DNA of 64,000 bases from Herbiconiux sp. (GTDB taxonomy: Bacteria > Actinomycetota > Actinomycetes > Actinomycetales > Microbacteriaceae), in assembly GCF_004297105.1 (NCBI RefSeq), contig NZ_SCVE01000010.1:1-64000 (forward strand), in the 5' to 3' direction. A program made the position numbers and the translations under genes. A model generated the notes under the pieces. That model was not told the DNA's origin. It worked only from the letters and a program-made list of their open reading frames with translations, and did not search any database. Below, one piece after another: positions 15,108 to 26,500 of the stretch (position 1 is its first letter; each line of letters starts with the position of its first letter).

Positions 15108-15619
15108 TGCACGGTCCCATCCGTCTGGAGTTGGTCGGGCGTCTGGGTCGAGAGGCCTGCGGACATACCGGAGGCGAAGAGCGACGACAGCCAGTCGACC
15201 TGAGTGGTGGAGATGGTGTCGCTCACCGAAGAGCTGTCGTCTGCCGCGGGCGGCGCATCGTCGATGACCAGGAAGCTCGTCTCGCCGGGCATCACGTAAT
15301 ACAGCCGGTCGCGCGCCTCGGCCTTGATGTAGGCGGGGTCGCTCCAGCGCGCGATCTCGGCGCCGAGCTGATCGTTCTGGGAGTTCTTCGCATCCACGTC
15401 CGCGTGCAGCGCGGCGAGCTGCTGGCGCTGCTCGATGTACACGCGCAGACCCGGAGAGATGATGACGACGAACATCACGATCACCACGAGCATGAGCACG
15501 GTGAAACCCGAGAAGCGGATGCTGCGCAGCCAGTTCGCCGAACCGGCCGCGGCGGCAGAGGCCTGCGGCAGCGCAACCGGAACCCGCAAGGGGCGGGAAG
15601 CCGGTGTGCGCTGCCGCAT
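15104..15619 (-). CDS. FtsB/DivIC-type septum formation initiator
   Basis: 171 residues. A cytoplasmic, Arg-rich N-terminus is followed by one membrane segment (about residues 37-57, VLMLVVIVMFVVII) and a coiled coil (EQRQQLAALHADVDAKNSQNDQL), then the family motif ARDRLYYVMPGE (about residue 103). The protein is a bitopic divisome component acting with FtsL and FtsQ in septal peptidoglycan synthesis. The C-terminal 50 residues form a Ser/Thr/Asp-rich tail. It lies 24 bases after enolase and overlaps DUF501 by four bases, the usual actinobacterial order. Confidence 0.88.
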   Translation of the reverse strand: MRQRTPASRPLRVPVALPQASAAAAGSANWLRSIRFSGFTVLMLVVIVMFVVIISPGLRVYIEQRQQLAALHADVDAKNSQNDQLGAEIARWSDPAYIKAEARDRLYYVMPGETSFLVIDDAPPAADDSSSVSDTISTTQVDWLSSLFASGMSAGLSTQTPDQLQTDGTVQ

Positions 15620-15643
15620 GAAAACTACCTTCGGTCGGATCTC

Positions 15644-16987
<1,344 letters not shown>

Positions 16988-17055
16988 CTAACGAGTCGCA
17001 GGCGTCGGCCTGAATGGTGGTCGCGGCACCGCACCGTTCGCCCGGCCGGGCACCG

Positions 17056-17535
17056 TCATCGCCGCTCCATCCGGTCGTTGAACGAACCGAGGAGGCGCAC
17101 GAAGTCGCTCACGTCGGTGTCGCTCCAGTCATCGAGCACGTCGGCGTAGGCCGCCTTGATCTCGCGGTGCACCTCATCGAGGCGGGCGAGGGCGAGCGGG
17201 GTCGGCGAATAGAGGCTCGCCCGCCGATCGTCGGGCGCCGGGGCGCTGGTGACGAAGCCGAGGTCTTTCAGCACCCGGAGCTGCCGGCTCACCGCACTCT
17301 TGTCCATGCCGACGTCGGCGATGATGGCACCGGGCGGTGTGGGGTCGTTGGCCACGATGGACCGCAGTACGGAGTACCCCGATGGCTGCACCTCGGAGGA
17401 GAAGCGGAGCGCGTTCTGCAGCAGCGTCGAGCGGATGGCCCGCACGAGCCGACCCATCTCGCTCTCGACGGCGAGAAGCGCGCCTGACCGTTCCTCGTTC
17501 ACAGCCACCAGGGTATCCGGGCCAACCCCCTCCAT
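17056..17535 (-). CDS. MarR family transcriptional regulator
   Basis: 159 residues with the MarR winged helix: a dimerisation helix (LVRAIRSTLLQNALRF), the recognition region ADVGMDKSAVSRQLRVLKDLGFV and the wing with DDRRASLYSPT. It is placed just after the MFS gene on the same strand, so it may respond to a ligand of that exporter. It could instead control its own promoter. The N-terminal 15 residues are of uncertain start; a GTG a little downstream (VNEERSG) is also possible. Confidence 0.85.
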   Translation of the reverse strand: MEGVGPDTLVAVNEERSGALLAVESEMGRLVRAIRSTLLQNALRFSSEVQPSGYSVLRSIVANDPTPPGAIIADVGMDKSAVSRQLRVLKDLGFVTSAPAPDDRRASLYSPTPLALARLDEVHREIKAAYADVLDDWSDTDVSDFVRLLGSFNDRMERR

Positions 17536-17580
17536 CCCGCTCGATCCGCCTGTCTCGCAGGGATTGCGGAGTCTTTCGGG

Positions 17581-18855
17581 TCACTCCCCCGCGGTGATCG
17601 CCTGGGCCTCTTCGAGCTCGTCCTCCACCTCGTGGTCGACATGGGCGATGGCCCGGTGACCGATGATGACGACGAGTGACGCGATGACGACGGATGCGGC
17701 AGCGACGTAGTACGGCGTCGCCGCGGTGAACCACACCGCGAGCAGGGAGGCGAGGGGCGGGGCGACGGCACCACCCATGAAGCGCACAGCCGAATAGGCC
17801 GACGAGGCCACGGGGCGCGGCAGGTCGGTGGCGGCCATGACCGACTCGGTGAGCACGGTGTTCATCACCCCGAGCAGGGCGCCGCCGACCACCACGCAGG
17901 TGATGAGGCCGGCGGTGCTGCTGACGAGGAGTCCCGCAGCCACGAGATCGGCACCCAGAAGGAGCAGCACGCTCCAGAGCACCCGGGTGCGCGGGATACG
18001 ACGGGTGAGCCACGGGGCCACCCACACCGAGGTGATGGCCACGGCGAGACCCCAGCCGAAGAAGGTCAGACCGAGGCCGATCTCATCGAGGCCCAGGGGG
18101 AACGGCGTGTAGGCCAGCAGGATGAAGAAGCCGATGTTGTAGAACAGCGCGGCCACCGCGAGGGTGGTGAGCGCCGGCTTCGTCAGGGCTTTGAAGGGAG
18201 CGGAGAGCGGCGTCGGAACGGGCTTGGCCGCATCCTTCTTCATGAGGGTGAAGATGGCGATGAAGCCGATGGCCATGAGCACCGAGGTGCCGAAGAACGG
18301 GCCGCGCCAGCTGAGCGAGCCGAGCAGGCCGCCGAGAAGTGGACCGATCGCGATGCCGAGGCCGAGCGCCGCCTCGTACAGGATGATGGCCGAGCTCGCG
18401 CCTCCGGAGGCCGCACCCACGATCGTGGCGAGGGCCGTGGAGATGAAGAGGGCGTTGCCGAGTCCCCAGCCGGCGCGGAAGCCGATGACCGACTCGACAT
18501 TGCCCGACAGGCCTGCCGCGAGGGCGAAGACCACGATCAGCGCGAGGCCGATCAGCAGTGTGCGGCGGGCGCCGATGCGGGTGGAGATCCAGCTGGTGAA
18601 GAGCATCGCGAAGCCGGTGATGAGCAGGTAGCTCGTGAAGAGCAGGCTCGTCTGGGTCTGGGTGGCGTCGAGGCTGTCGGCGATGGCCGGGAGGATCGGG
18701 TCGACCAGCCCGATGCCCATGAAGGCGATGACGCAGGCGAAGGCGACCGCCCAGACGGCCTTGGGCTGGTGCAGGATCGAGTTCTTCGGAGCCGTGGGGG
18801 CGGGCTGCGATGCGGTGGCGTTCGTGCTCGCCGTGTCGGGGAGTGTGGTGGCCAC
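17581..18855 (-). CDS. MFS drug/metabolite efflux transporter
   Basis: 424 residues beginning at a GTG (18855), with about 12 membrane segments. The A-loop region SWISTRIGARRTLLIG between segments 2 and 3 is the signature of the drug:proton antiporter families, and a GFRAGWGLGNALFIS stretch with an AIGPLLGGLLG motif in segment 5 matches antiporter motif C. It is likely a proton-driven exporter. It lies one base after the stop of a MarR gene (18857) and is followed by another MarR gene, so it is probably controlled by one of these. Confidence 0.88.
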   Translation of the reverse strand: MATTLPDTASTNATASQPAPTAPKNSILHQPKAVWAVAFACVIAFMGIGLVDPILPAIADSLDATQTQTSLLFTSYLLITGFAMLFTSWISTRIGARRTLLIGLALIVVFALAAGLSGNVESVIGFRAGWGLGNALFISTALATIVGAASGGASSAIILYEAALGLGIAIGPLLGGLLGSLSWRGPFFGTSVLMAIGFIAIFTLMKKDAAKPVPTPLSAPFKALTKPALTTLAVAALFYNIGFFILLAYTPFPLGLDEIGLGLTFFGWGLAVAITSVWVAPWLTRRIPRTRVLWSVLLLLGADLVAAGLLVSSTAGLITCVVVGGALLGVMNTVLTESVMAATDLPRPVASSAYSAVRFMGGAVAPPLASLLAVWFTAATPYYVAAASVVIASLVVIIGHRAIAHVDHEVEDELEEAQAITAGE

Positions 18856-18856
18856 G

Positions 18857-19324
18857 TCAGGCCGCCTTCACGACGTCGGTGGCGCGCACGTCGGTGCATT
18901 CGTGCAGCAGGTCGACCGCGCGGGAGATCACCTCGATCTGGGTGGCGTCGAGGTCATCGAAGAGCGGGGCGAGCGCCTCGCCGAGGCGGGTGCGCCACTC
19001 GGCCAGGGCGCGGATGCCCTTCGGGGCCAGAGCGATCTGCCAGGCGCGGGCGTCGTCGACGTCGGCGATGCGGCGGATCCACTCGACCTCATTCAGGTTG
19101 GCGACGATCTTGGTCATCGTGGGCTGCGAGACGCGGCTCTGCTTGGCGAGTTCGCCGAGCCGCATGGGGCCGAAGGTGCTGAGCACGCTGAGGGTTCGCC
19201 AGGTGGCGGGCGACGTCGACTCACCGGTGGCCTTAGCGGCGATGCGGGTGAGGCGGTTCGTGACCGACACGAGGTCGGCGAGGAGCTCGGAGAGTTCGGG
19301 GGAAGTCGGGTTTTCGCTATTCAC
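18857..19324 (-). CDS. MarR family transcriptional regulator
   Basis: 155 residues. The winged helix covers about residues 30-100: LSVLSTFGPMRLGELAKQSRVSQPTMTKIVANLNEVEWIRR, with the wing VDDARAWQIALAPKG. It is directly upstream of the MFS exporter on the same strand, the classic place for the local repressor. The promoter region upstream contains the dyad CATAG-CTCAACTATG near 19,339-19,353, which may be its operator. Confidence 0.87.
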   Translation of the reverse strand: MNSENPTSPELSELLADLVSVTNRLTRIAAKATGESTSPATWRTLSVLSTFGPMRLGELAKQSRVSQPTMTKIVANLNEVEWIRRIADVDDARAWQIALAPKGIRALAEWRTRLGEALAPLFDDLDATQIEVISRAVDLLHECTDVRATDVVKAA

Positions 19325-19376
19325 GAGAATCTATTTTACATAGCTCAACTATGTATCGGTCACTCCGGGCAAAACT

Positions 19377-19448
19377 CCTCCTCGCGACTCGCCAGAATTC
19401 GGTCCATTCGGCGCAACTTAGGCCGGATTTTGGCGACTCGCGAGGAGG
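19377..19448. repeat. long imperfect hairpin between hisS and the MarR gene
   Basis: The 18-base arms at 19377-19394 and 19431-19448 (CCTCCTCGCG... and ...CGCGAGGAGG) pair with one mismatch, and pairing continues imperfectly inward for about 11 more bases. It lies seven bases after the hisS stop, so it may terminate hisS, but its length and lack of a T-run resemble the other long palindromes in this window. Confidence 0.6.
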
Positions 19449-19454
19449 TTGCGG

Positions 19455-20801
19455 TTACGGGGTACTCAGGGGGCGGAGGTCGAGTTGGTCGGCGTCTACC
19501 GTTTCGGTGCCTACCAGGGCGAAGGAGGTGAAGCCCGACGCGGCGGCGCGGTCGAGGAGCGGAGCCAGGTTCTTGGTGCGGCGCTCGAGGCGCACGCGGG
19601 CGCCCCGGGCCACGAGCTGCGCCTTGAGTGTGAGCAGTCGGGTGGCGCCGGCGTTCTTGTCGTGCACGAGCACGATCGACTCGCGCGACTCCCCCGCCGG
19701 GTCGTCGATCAGGTCGATGATGCGCTCGAACCCGATCGAGAACCCGCAGGCGGGCACGTCCTCGCCGAGGAAGCGGCCGATCATGCCGTCGTAACGCCCC
19801 CCTCCGCCGAGCGAGAACGTGAAGTCGGGGTGCTCGATCTCGAAGATCGTGCCCGTGTAGTAGCCCATGCCCCGCACGAGGAACGGGTCGAACACGAGTG
19901 CGCCCTCCACACCGGCCTCACGCAGGGCGGTGCCGATGGCGGCGAGGTCGGCGACGGCATCCGGAGCGACGCCCTCCGGTAGCGCGGCCGCGACGCTGTC
20001 GGCCGTGAGGGGGGTGGACTCGACGGCGAGCTCGTCGTCGCCGGGGTGCGCCTGCTCCCCCGGGGCCGCCGCAGCGGGAGGGCTCTGCGCGAAATACCGC
20101 TCGAGGGCGTCGACCGCCCCGGCCGTCGCCTCCTTGGCGCGTAGCTCGTCGATGACGCCGGTGGTGCCGACCTTGTCGAGCTTGTCGACCGTGATCAGCA
20201 CCGACGCGAACTCTCCAGGATCGAAGCCGAACGACTCGAGGAGGCCGGTGAGGATGCGGCGGTCGTTGATACGGATGCGGCAGCCCGCGAGCCCCAACGT
20301 GTCGAGCGTGGCGAGCGTCGCCGTGAGCAGCTCGATCTCGGCAAGGATGCCGGCCTCTCCGATGATGTCGATGTCGCACTGCACGAACTGCCGGTAGCGA
20401 CCCTTCTGGGGTCGCTCGGCGCGCCAGACCGGGGCGATCTGAACCGCCCGGAACACCTGCGGCAGGGCGGCGCGGTGCGTGGCGTAGAACCGGGCGAGCG
20501 GCACGGTGAGGTCGAAGCGCAGGCCGAGATCGGCGAGCTGGTCGGGATCGTCGGCGGTGGCCGCATCCGTGAGGGCAGCCGCATCCAGGCCCCGCTTCAT
20601 CACGTTGAACGCCAGCTTCTCGTTGTCGCCGCCGAGGCCGGAGTGCAGGCGCCCGAAGTCTTCGACCACGGGCGTCTCGATCTCGTCGAACCCGTGTGCG
20701 GCATAGGTGGAGCGGATGAGGCCCAGCACCCGCTCCCTCTTCGCCTTGTCGCCCGGCAGGAAGTCGCGCATACCGCGCGGGGGTGAGACCTGTGATGCCA
20801 T
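19455..20801 (-). CDS. hisS: histidyl-tRNA synthetase
   Basis: 448 residues. It charges tRNA-His in the cytoplasm. The class II motifs are clear: motif 1 near the N-terminus (GMRDFLPGDKAKRERVLG and the following helix), motif 2 (VWRAERPQKGRYRQFVQCDIDIIGE, about residues 125-150), the His-specific block VRGMGYYTGTIFEI and motif 3 (GFSIGFERIIDL). Between motif 2 and the His block there is an Ala/Pro-rich insertion (SPPAAAAPGEQAHPGDD) that is not part of the usual enzyme. The C-terminal anticodon-binding domain is complete. Confidence 0.96.
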   Translation of the reverse strand: MASQVSPPRGMRDFLPGDKAKRERVLGLIRSTYAAHGFDEIETPVVEDFGRLHSGLGGDNEKLAFNVMKRGLDAAALTDAATADDPDQLADLGLRFDLTVPLARFYATHRAALPQVFRAVQIAPVWRAERPQKGRYRQFVQCDIDIIGEAGILAEIELLTATLATLDTLGLAGCRIRINDRRILTGLLESFGFDPGEFASVLITVDKLDKVGTTGVIDELRAKEATAGAVDALERYFAQSPPAAAAPGEQAHPGDDELAVESTPLTADSVAAALPEGVAPDAVADLAAIGTALREAGVEGALVFDPFLVRGMGYYTGTIFEIEHPDFTFSLGGGGRYDGMIGRFLGEDVPACGFSIGFERIIDLIDDPAGESRESIVLVHDKNAGATRLLTLKAQLVARGARVRLERRTKNLAPLLDRAAASGFTSFALVGTETVDADQLDLRPLSTP

Positions 20802-20901
20802 GGCATCCAGGTTAGCGAGTGGTGGAGCATCGAATACTCATGCGCCTCCGGCCCGGGGTGTCTCTGGGCTCGATCGGAACGCCGCGACCCCCGGAGGCAC
20901 C

Positions 20902-21540
20902 ATGGCCGAGACGCAACCCGCTCCCTTTCCACCCGAGCCTCCACGCAGCGAGCCGGCCGGCATCGTGGTGCACGATGTCGGCCGCTCGTTCGGTGCGGTC
21001 GCCGCCGTGCGATCGGTGACCTTCGAGGCCCGACCTGGTTCGATCACCGCGCTCATCGGCCCGAACGGCGCCGGCAAGACGACGTTGATAATGATGCTCG
21101 CGACCCTGTTGCGGCCCGACCGCGGCAGCATCCGGATCGGCGGCATCGACCCCGTGGCCGAGCCTGCACGCGTGCGAGGGGCGCACCATCCTCCTCTCGA
21201 GCCACGTGCTCTCCGAGCTCGACGAGCTCGTCACCGACGCGGTGTATCTCGACGCCGGTGTCACGGCCTCGCAGGAAGCGGTGTCACGCGCCCGGGCAGC
21301 CTCGCGGCTGTGGCGGGTGACGGCGGTCGACGACCTCGTGCTCGGCCCGGTGCTCCAGTAGATCGGGGTGCCGCGAGAACGCATCGGCGCCGACAGTCAG
21401 GGCTTCACCGTGGCGATGGCCGACGAGGCGGATGCCGCCGCGGTGCCGTCGGCGCCGGGGTGCGGGTGAGCTGGTTCGCCCCGGCATCCGGAGAGCTGGA
21501 GCGAACGCTGCAGGGGCTCGGGAGAGGAGACGTGCGATGA
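20902..21540 (+). pseudogene. broken ABC transporter ATP-binding gene (internal deletion, stop and frameshifts)
   Basis: The ATG at 20902 has a GGAGG before it. The first 95 residues are a normal ABC-2 type ATPase start with the Walker A motif GPNGAGKTT. At about 21,172 the frame jumps from just after Walker A to a region that reads TILLSSHVLSELDELVTDAVYLD in another frame, which is the part after Walker B and the H-loop. The signature motif and Walker B, about 100 residues, are missing. That second frame stops at a TAG (21,358-21,360), and the last piece (VSWFAPASGELERTL) needs a further shift. The gene cannot encode a working ATPase. Its end overlaps the intact permease gene by ATGA. Confidence 0.85.
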
Positions 21541-22589
21541 GTGCATTCTGGCGTGGCGTGGGCCTCATCATGGCTCTTGAGCTGAAGCAACGGGTACGCG
21601 GGGTGGCCTGGTACGTCATCCTGGGCATCTTCTTCGTGCTGGTCGGGCTGGTGACCATCGGGGGGTGGGTGATCACGGGTTTCGGCCACTCGAGCGGCGT
21701 GCTGTTCTCCTCGATCGTGTATTTCGTGCTCCTGCTCGCGAGCCTCATCTCCCCCGCCCTCTCGGGCAACGCCATCAACGGCGAACGCGAGGGCGGCACG
21801 CTCGCCACCATTCAGGTGACGAGCATCACCACGGCACAGATCGTGATCGGCAAGTGGCTCGCCGCATGGTTGGCGTCGCTGGTACTGCTCGTGGCGACCC
21901 TGCCGTTCCTCGGCATCGTGGTGGCGATCGGCGATGTGTCGGCGGCCACCGTTGCTTCATCGCTCGCGGTGCTCACCGCCGAGCTGGGCATCCTCTCCGC
22001 CTTCGGGGTGGGACTGTCAGGGCTCATCCGCAATCCGGTGTTCTCGGTGGTGGTGAGCTACCTCCTCGTGGCCGCCCTCAGCCTCGGCACGCTGATCGCC
22101 TTCAGCATCGCCGGGTCGGTGACCCAGGTGACGGTGAGCTCCACCTCCATAGAGGCGCGGTACGACTCCGACGGCGACTACCTCGGCTGCGGGGCGCCCT
22201 CCACCTCCACGTACACGATGCCGCGCTTCGATCCCTACTGGGGACTGCTCGTGGTCAACCCGTACGTCGTGGTGGCGGACGCGTCGACGGGTGACTTCGA
22301 CGAGGGCGGCCAGCCGCTGGACCTGTTCGGGTTCATCGCCGTGGCTGTGCGTCAAGCCCAGATCATGCCGGACACCGATCCCTACTACGACTACTGCGTG
22401 GACTCGACCTCCACCTCGTGGGGCGGACCTGAAATCGCCACCGGCGAGGAGCTCATGCGGTCAGGGGCGCCGAGCTGGTTCATCGGGCTCGGGCTGCAGA
22501 CGGTGCTGGCCGGGCTGGCGTTGTTCGGCGCGTGGCGGGCGACGCGCACCCCGTCGGGGCGGCTCGCCTCGGGCAGCCGCATGGCCTGA
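21537..22589 (+). CDS. ABC-2 type transporter permease, orphaned by loss of its ATPase
   Basis: 350 residues from the ATG at 21537. A cytoplasmic start (MSAFWRGVGLIMALELKQRVRG) is followed by six hydrophobic segments; the block SLISPALSGNAINGEREGGTLATIQVTSITTAQIVIGKWL is typical of ABC-2 permeases. The long loop between segments five and six (about residues 205-305) contains several Cys and Tyr residues and is probably outside the cell. The ATPase gene next to it is destroyed, so the permease would need an ATPase from elsewhere or is itself on the way to decay. Its own frame is intact. Confidence 0.8.
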   Translation: MSAFWRGVGLIMALELKQRVRGVAWYVILGIFFVLVGLVTIGGWVITGFGHSSGVLFSSIVYFVLLLASLISPALSGNAINGEREGGTLATIQVTSITTAQIVIGKWLAAWLASLVLLVATLPFLGIVVAIGDVSAATVASSLAVLTAELGILSAFGVGLSGLIRNPVFSVVVSYLLVAALSLGTLIAFSIAGSVTQVTVSSTSIEARYDSDGDYLGCGAPSTSTYTMPRFDPYWGLLVVNPYVVVADASTGDFDEGGQPLDLFGFIAVAVRQAQIMPDTDPYYDYCVDSTSTSWGGPEIATGEELMRSGAPSWFIGLGLQTVLAGLALFGAWRATRTPSGRLASGSRMA

Positions 22590-22599
22590 CACTGCTCTC

Positions 22600-22667
22600 G
22601 GCGTCCGGCTGTGCCCGGAGACGACGGGGTTCAGAGCCGTTTCGGGCAGACAACGGAGTCGGACGCC
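22600..22667. terminator. long interrupted hairpin between convergent permease and mazG genes
   Basis: GGCGTCCG (22600-22607) pairs with CGGACGCC (22660-22667). Inside, TGCCCG pairs with CGGGCA and ACGG with CCGT, separated by internal loops. It occupies the gap between two converging genes and may act as a bidirectional terminator. Confidence 0.5.
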
Positions 22668-22680
22668 GTCGTTGGCCGAA

Positions 22681-23394
22681 TCATCCGTCGTTTTCGGAGG
22701 GGCGAGCCACGATGCCCGCGTCGGCGGCGGCGAGTGCCTCCGCCTCCGTGATCTCCGCGCGGAGGCCGCGGAGGGTGGTGCGGAGCGCGCGCTCGGCGTC
22801 GAGTCCCTGCGCCCTGGCCGAGGCCACGATGGCGAGCAGCAGGGGGCCGAGTTCGTCTTCGCTGGCCACGGGGATGGCGGCGGGGGCATCCGTCTCCAGC
22901 ACGCCGATCTTCTGCGCCTTGCCGATCAGCTTGTCGGCGAGGGCGAGCGAGGGCATACCGAGCGGGATGCCGTCGAGCACGCTGGTTCGCTCGGGCTTCT
23001 CCTCGGCCTTGAAGGCGTCCCAGGCGTTCTCGACGTCGCCCGCGGTGGCCAGGTCGAGGTCGCCGAAGACATGCGGATGCCGCCCCACCATCTTCTGGGT
23101 CATGTGCGCGGCCACGTCGTTGATGTCGAACCGCTCGCCCGGGGTGTTCGCAGCGATGTCGGCGTGGAAGATCACCTGGTAGAGCACATCGCCGAGTTCC
23201 TCGATCATCTCCTCACGGGAGCCCGACTCGATGGCCTCGATCAGCTCGTGCGACTCCTCCACGAGGTACTGCACGAGGCTCGCGTGGGTCTGCTCCGCGT
23301 CCCACGGGCAGCCGCCGGGCGCCCGCAGCAGCGCCGTGACGGCGACGAGCCGATCGAGCTCGGTGGCAGCATCCGGAATCGGCGTCTCAGGCAT
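22681..23394 (-). CDS. mazG: MazG nucleoside triphosphate pyrophosphohydrolase
   Basis: 237 residues. The N-terminal MazG domain has the start LRAPGGCPWDAEQTHASLVQYLVEESHELIEAI and the metal-binding EExxE plus ExxD arrangement (EESHE, EELGDVLYQ), with a second half carrying HPHVFGD. It hydrolyses NTPs to NMP and pyrophosphate, a house-cleaning role. It follows mfd on the same strand with a 185-base gap that contains two hairpins. The mfd-mazG order is common in actinobacteria. Confidence 0.92.
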   Translation of the reverse strand: MPETPIPDAATELDRLVAVTALLRAPGGCPWDAEQTHASLVQYLVEESHELIEAIESGSREEMIEELGDVLYQVIFHADIAANTPGERFDINDVAAHMTQKMVGRHPHVFGDLDLATAGDVENAWDAFKAEEKPERTSVLDGIPLGMPSLALADKLIGKAQKIGVLETDAPAAIPVASEDELGPLLLAIVASARAQGLDAERALRTTLRGLRAEITEAEALAAADAGIVARPSENDG

Positions 23395-23493
23395 AGGAAG
23401 AGACTATTCGGCCAACACCTATGTCGGCAGTGAGAGCCGCGGGCCGTACTCGACAACCCAAGGTGAGCGCGCCGCCGCGCGCTGGAGCTAGGA

Positions 23494-23551
23494 GCGACGA
23501 TCCGGTGGATCGTCGCCGCGACGCCAGCGCCGAGCGAGCTGTGCTCGCTCG
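23494..23551 (-). terminator. two consecutive hairpins downstream of mfd
   Basis: GCGACGATCC-GGT-GGATCGTCGC (23494-23516) and CGAGCGAGC-TGT-GCTCGCTCG (23531-23551) are two perfect stems with three-base loops in the 185-base mfd-mazG gap. There is no coding sequence in the gap. They probably terminate or stabilise the mfd transcript. Confidence 0.6.
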
Positions 23552-23579
23552 GTCCCGAGCAACACGGACGCGTTGCGAT

Positions 23580-26500
23580 CTAGTTGGACGCCGCCGGCGC
23601 CTTCGCAGCCGCGAAGATCGTGTCCAAGAAGTTCGTCACCCACGCCACCAGGTCGGCGCCCGCCAGGGGCACTCCGTCGACCACCGGCATGGGCACCGAG
23701 ACCGCGTTGGTCTGGGCGAAGTACTTCGATCCTGCATACATGCGCTGAAGTCGTACCTGGAGCGAGTCGGGCAGGTCGGCCGGTGCCACCCGCAGGTTCG
23801 AGCCCATCGTCACCACCTCGCTGAGCGACGCCTTCTGCGCCTTGCGCCGCAGGCGCGACACCGCGATGAGGTTCTGCACCTCGAGCGGAGGCTCGCCGTA
23901 GCGGTCGGTGAGCTCCTCGATGACCCGGTCGATCGAGTCATCCGAGGCCGCGGGTGCCGAGGCCGTCGAGAGCTTCTGGTAGGCCTCGAGGCGCAGCCGC
24001 TCGCTGTCGACATAGTCTTCGGGGATGTGCGCCTCCACCGGCAGCTCGAGCCGCAGCTCGGTCTGGCCTTCGGCCACGTCGCCGCGGAAGGTCGACACCG
24101 CTTCGCCGATCATCCTCAGGTAGAGGTCGAACCCCACCCCTGCGATGTGGCCTGCCTGTTCGCCGCCGAGCAGGTTTCCGGCCCCGCGGATCTCGAGGTC
24201 TTTCAGCGCCACCTGGATGCCCGAACCCAGCTCGTTGTTGGCCGCGAGCGTCGAGAGCCGGTCGTTCGCCGTCTCGGAGAGGGGCTTGTGCTCGTCGAAC
24301 AGCAGATAGGCATAGGCGCGCTCGCGCCCGCGGCCGACGCGACCGCGCAGCTGATGCAACTGGCTGAGCCCGTACTTGTCGGCCCGGTCGACAATGAGCG
24401 TGTTCGCGTTGGCGATGTCGATGCCGGTCTCGATGATGGTGGTCGACACGAGCACGTCGAACTTTCGCTCCCAGAAGTCGACGATCACCTGTTCGAGTGC
24501 GTGCTCGTTCATCTGCCCGTGCGCCACCGCGATGCGCGCCTCGGGCACGAGTTCGGCGAGCTGGGCCGCGACCCGGTTGATCGACGACACACGGTTGTGC
24601 ACGAAGAACACCTGACCCTCGCGCAGCAGCTCGCGCCGGATGGCCGCCGCCACCTGCTTGTCGGAATACGGCCCCACGAAGGTGAGAATCGGATGCCGGT
24701 CTTCCGGCGGCGTGGCGAGCGTCGACATCTCGCGGATGCCGGTCACCGCCATCTCGAGCGTGCGCGGAATCGGCGTGGCACTCATCGCCAGGATGTCGAC
24801 GTTGGTCTTGAGCTTCTTGAGCTGGTCTTTGTGCTCCACCCCGAAGCGCTGCTCCTCGTCGATGATGAGCAGACCGAGGTCTTTGAAGGCGATGTTGTCG
24901 CTGAGGATGCGGTGCGTGGCGATGACGACGTCGACCGTGCCATCCGCGAGCCCCGCGATGGTCTCCTTCACCTCCTTGTCGGTCTGGAAGCGGCTGAGCG
25001 CCTTGAGGTGCACCGGGAAACCGGCGAAGCGCTCGGCGAAGGTCTCCATGTGCTGGCGCACGAGGAGCGTGGTGGGCACGAGCATGGCGACCTGCTTGCC
25101 CTCCTGCACGGCCTTGAACGCCGCCCGCACGGCGATCTCGGTCTTGCCGAAGCCGACGTCGCCCGAGAGCAGGCGGTCCATGGGGATGGGCCGCTCCATG
25201 TCGGCTTTCACCTCGTCGATGACGGTGAGCTGGTCGGGGGTCTCCTGGAACGGGAACGACTCCTCGAGCTCGTGCTGCCAGGGGGTGTCGGGGCCGAAGG
25301 CGTAGCCCTTCGACGCCATCCGGGCGCTGTAGAGCTTCACCAGTTCCACGGCGATGTCGCGCACCGCCTTGCGGGCCTTGCTCTTGGCACCGGCCCAGTC
25401 GCTGCCGCCCATCTTGCTGAGCGCCGGCGCCTCGCCGCCGACGTAGCGGCTGAGGAGGTCGAGCTGGTCGGTGGGCACGTACAGCTTGTCGCCGGGGTAG
25501 CCGCGCTTCGACGGGGCGTACTCGATCACCAGGTACTCGCGCGTGGTCTTGACCGCGTTGCGCCCGCCGCTCGACACCTCGCGCTGCGTGAGCTCGAGGA
25601 ACTTGCCGATGCCGTGGGTGGTGTGCACCACGAAGTCGCCGGCCTTCAGCTGCAGCGGGTCGACCACGTTCTTGCGCCGGCTCGCGAGCTTCTTGACCTG
25701 GCGGTTGTCGTAGCCCACGGTTCGCCCGTAGAACTCCGTCTCGCCGATCAGGGCGAGCTTCAGCTCGGGCAGCTCGAAGCCGTGCTCGACGGCGGCGCGG
25801 ATGGCGAGCACCACGTGCTCGTCGGCGTCGCGGCCGCTCTCCCCCACTGCGTCGGCCGGGAAGTCGTCGATGATGCGGGCCGGGACGCTGCGCTCGCTGA
25901 GCACATCGACAGCGCGTTCGACGAGGCCTTGGCCTTTTGCGGCCACGGCGACCGTCCAGCCCTCGGCCAGCCGCGAGGCGACGTGGGCGATGGCACCGTC
26001 GGCGTTGCCGGAGAAGCTGGGAACGGCATCCGCCTGGATGCGCAGCGTGAGGTGCTCCTCGAGTTCGCGGTGCTCGGGCAGCACCTCTTCCTCGCTCGGG
26101 CCCTGCTGGAACTCGCTGAGAGTCCACCAGGCACGGTCGACGCCGGCCGCGTGCCGCAGCTGGGTGAGGGTGATGAACTCGCCCGAGGCCAGGTCGATGG
26201 GGACTTCGGCTCCGGCGGTCGCGGCCGTCCAGGCGGCGGCGAGGAACTCGCGGTTCGTCTCGGAGAGGTGGATGGCGCGCGTGGCCACCTTCTCGGGCGA
26301 GACGACGGCGACGGCGGCGGCCTTCGGCAGGTAGTGGGCGATGGTGACGAGCTGGTCGAGCAGGGCGGGCGCCAGGGATTCCATGCCCTCGACGGGGATG
26401 CCCGCGGCGATCTTCTCGAGCAGGCCGGCGAGGCTCGGGAACTCGTGCTGCATCTCACGCGCGCGCTGGCGCACGGGTTCGCTGAGCAGCAGTTCGCGGC

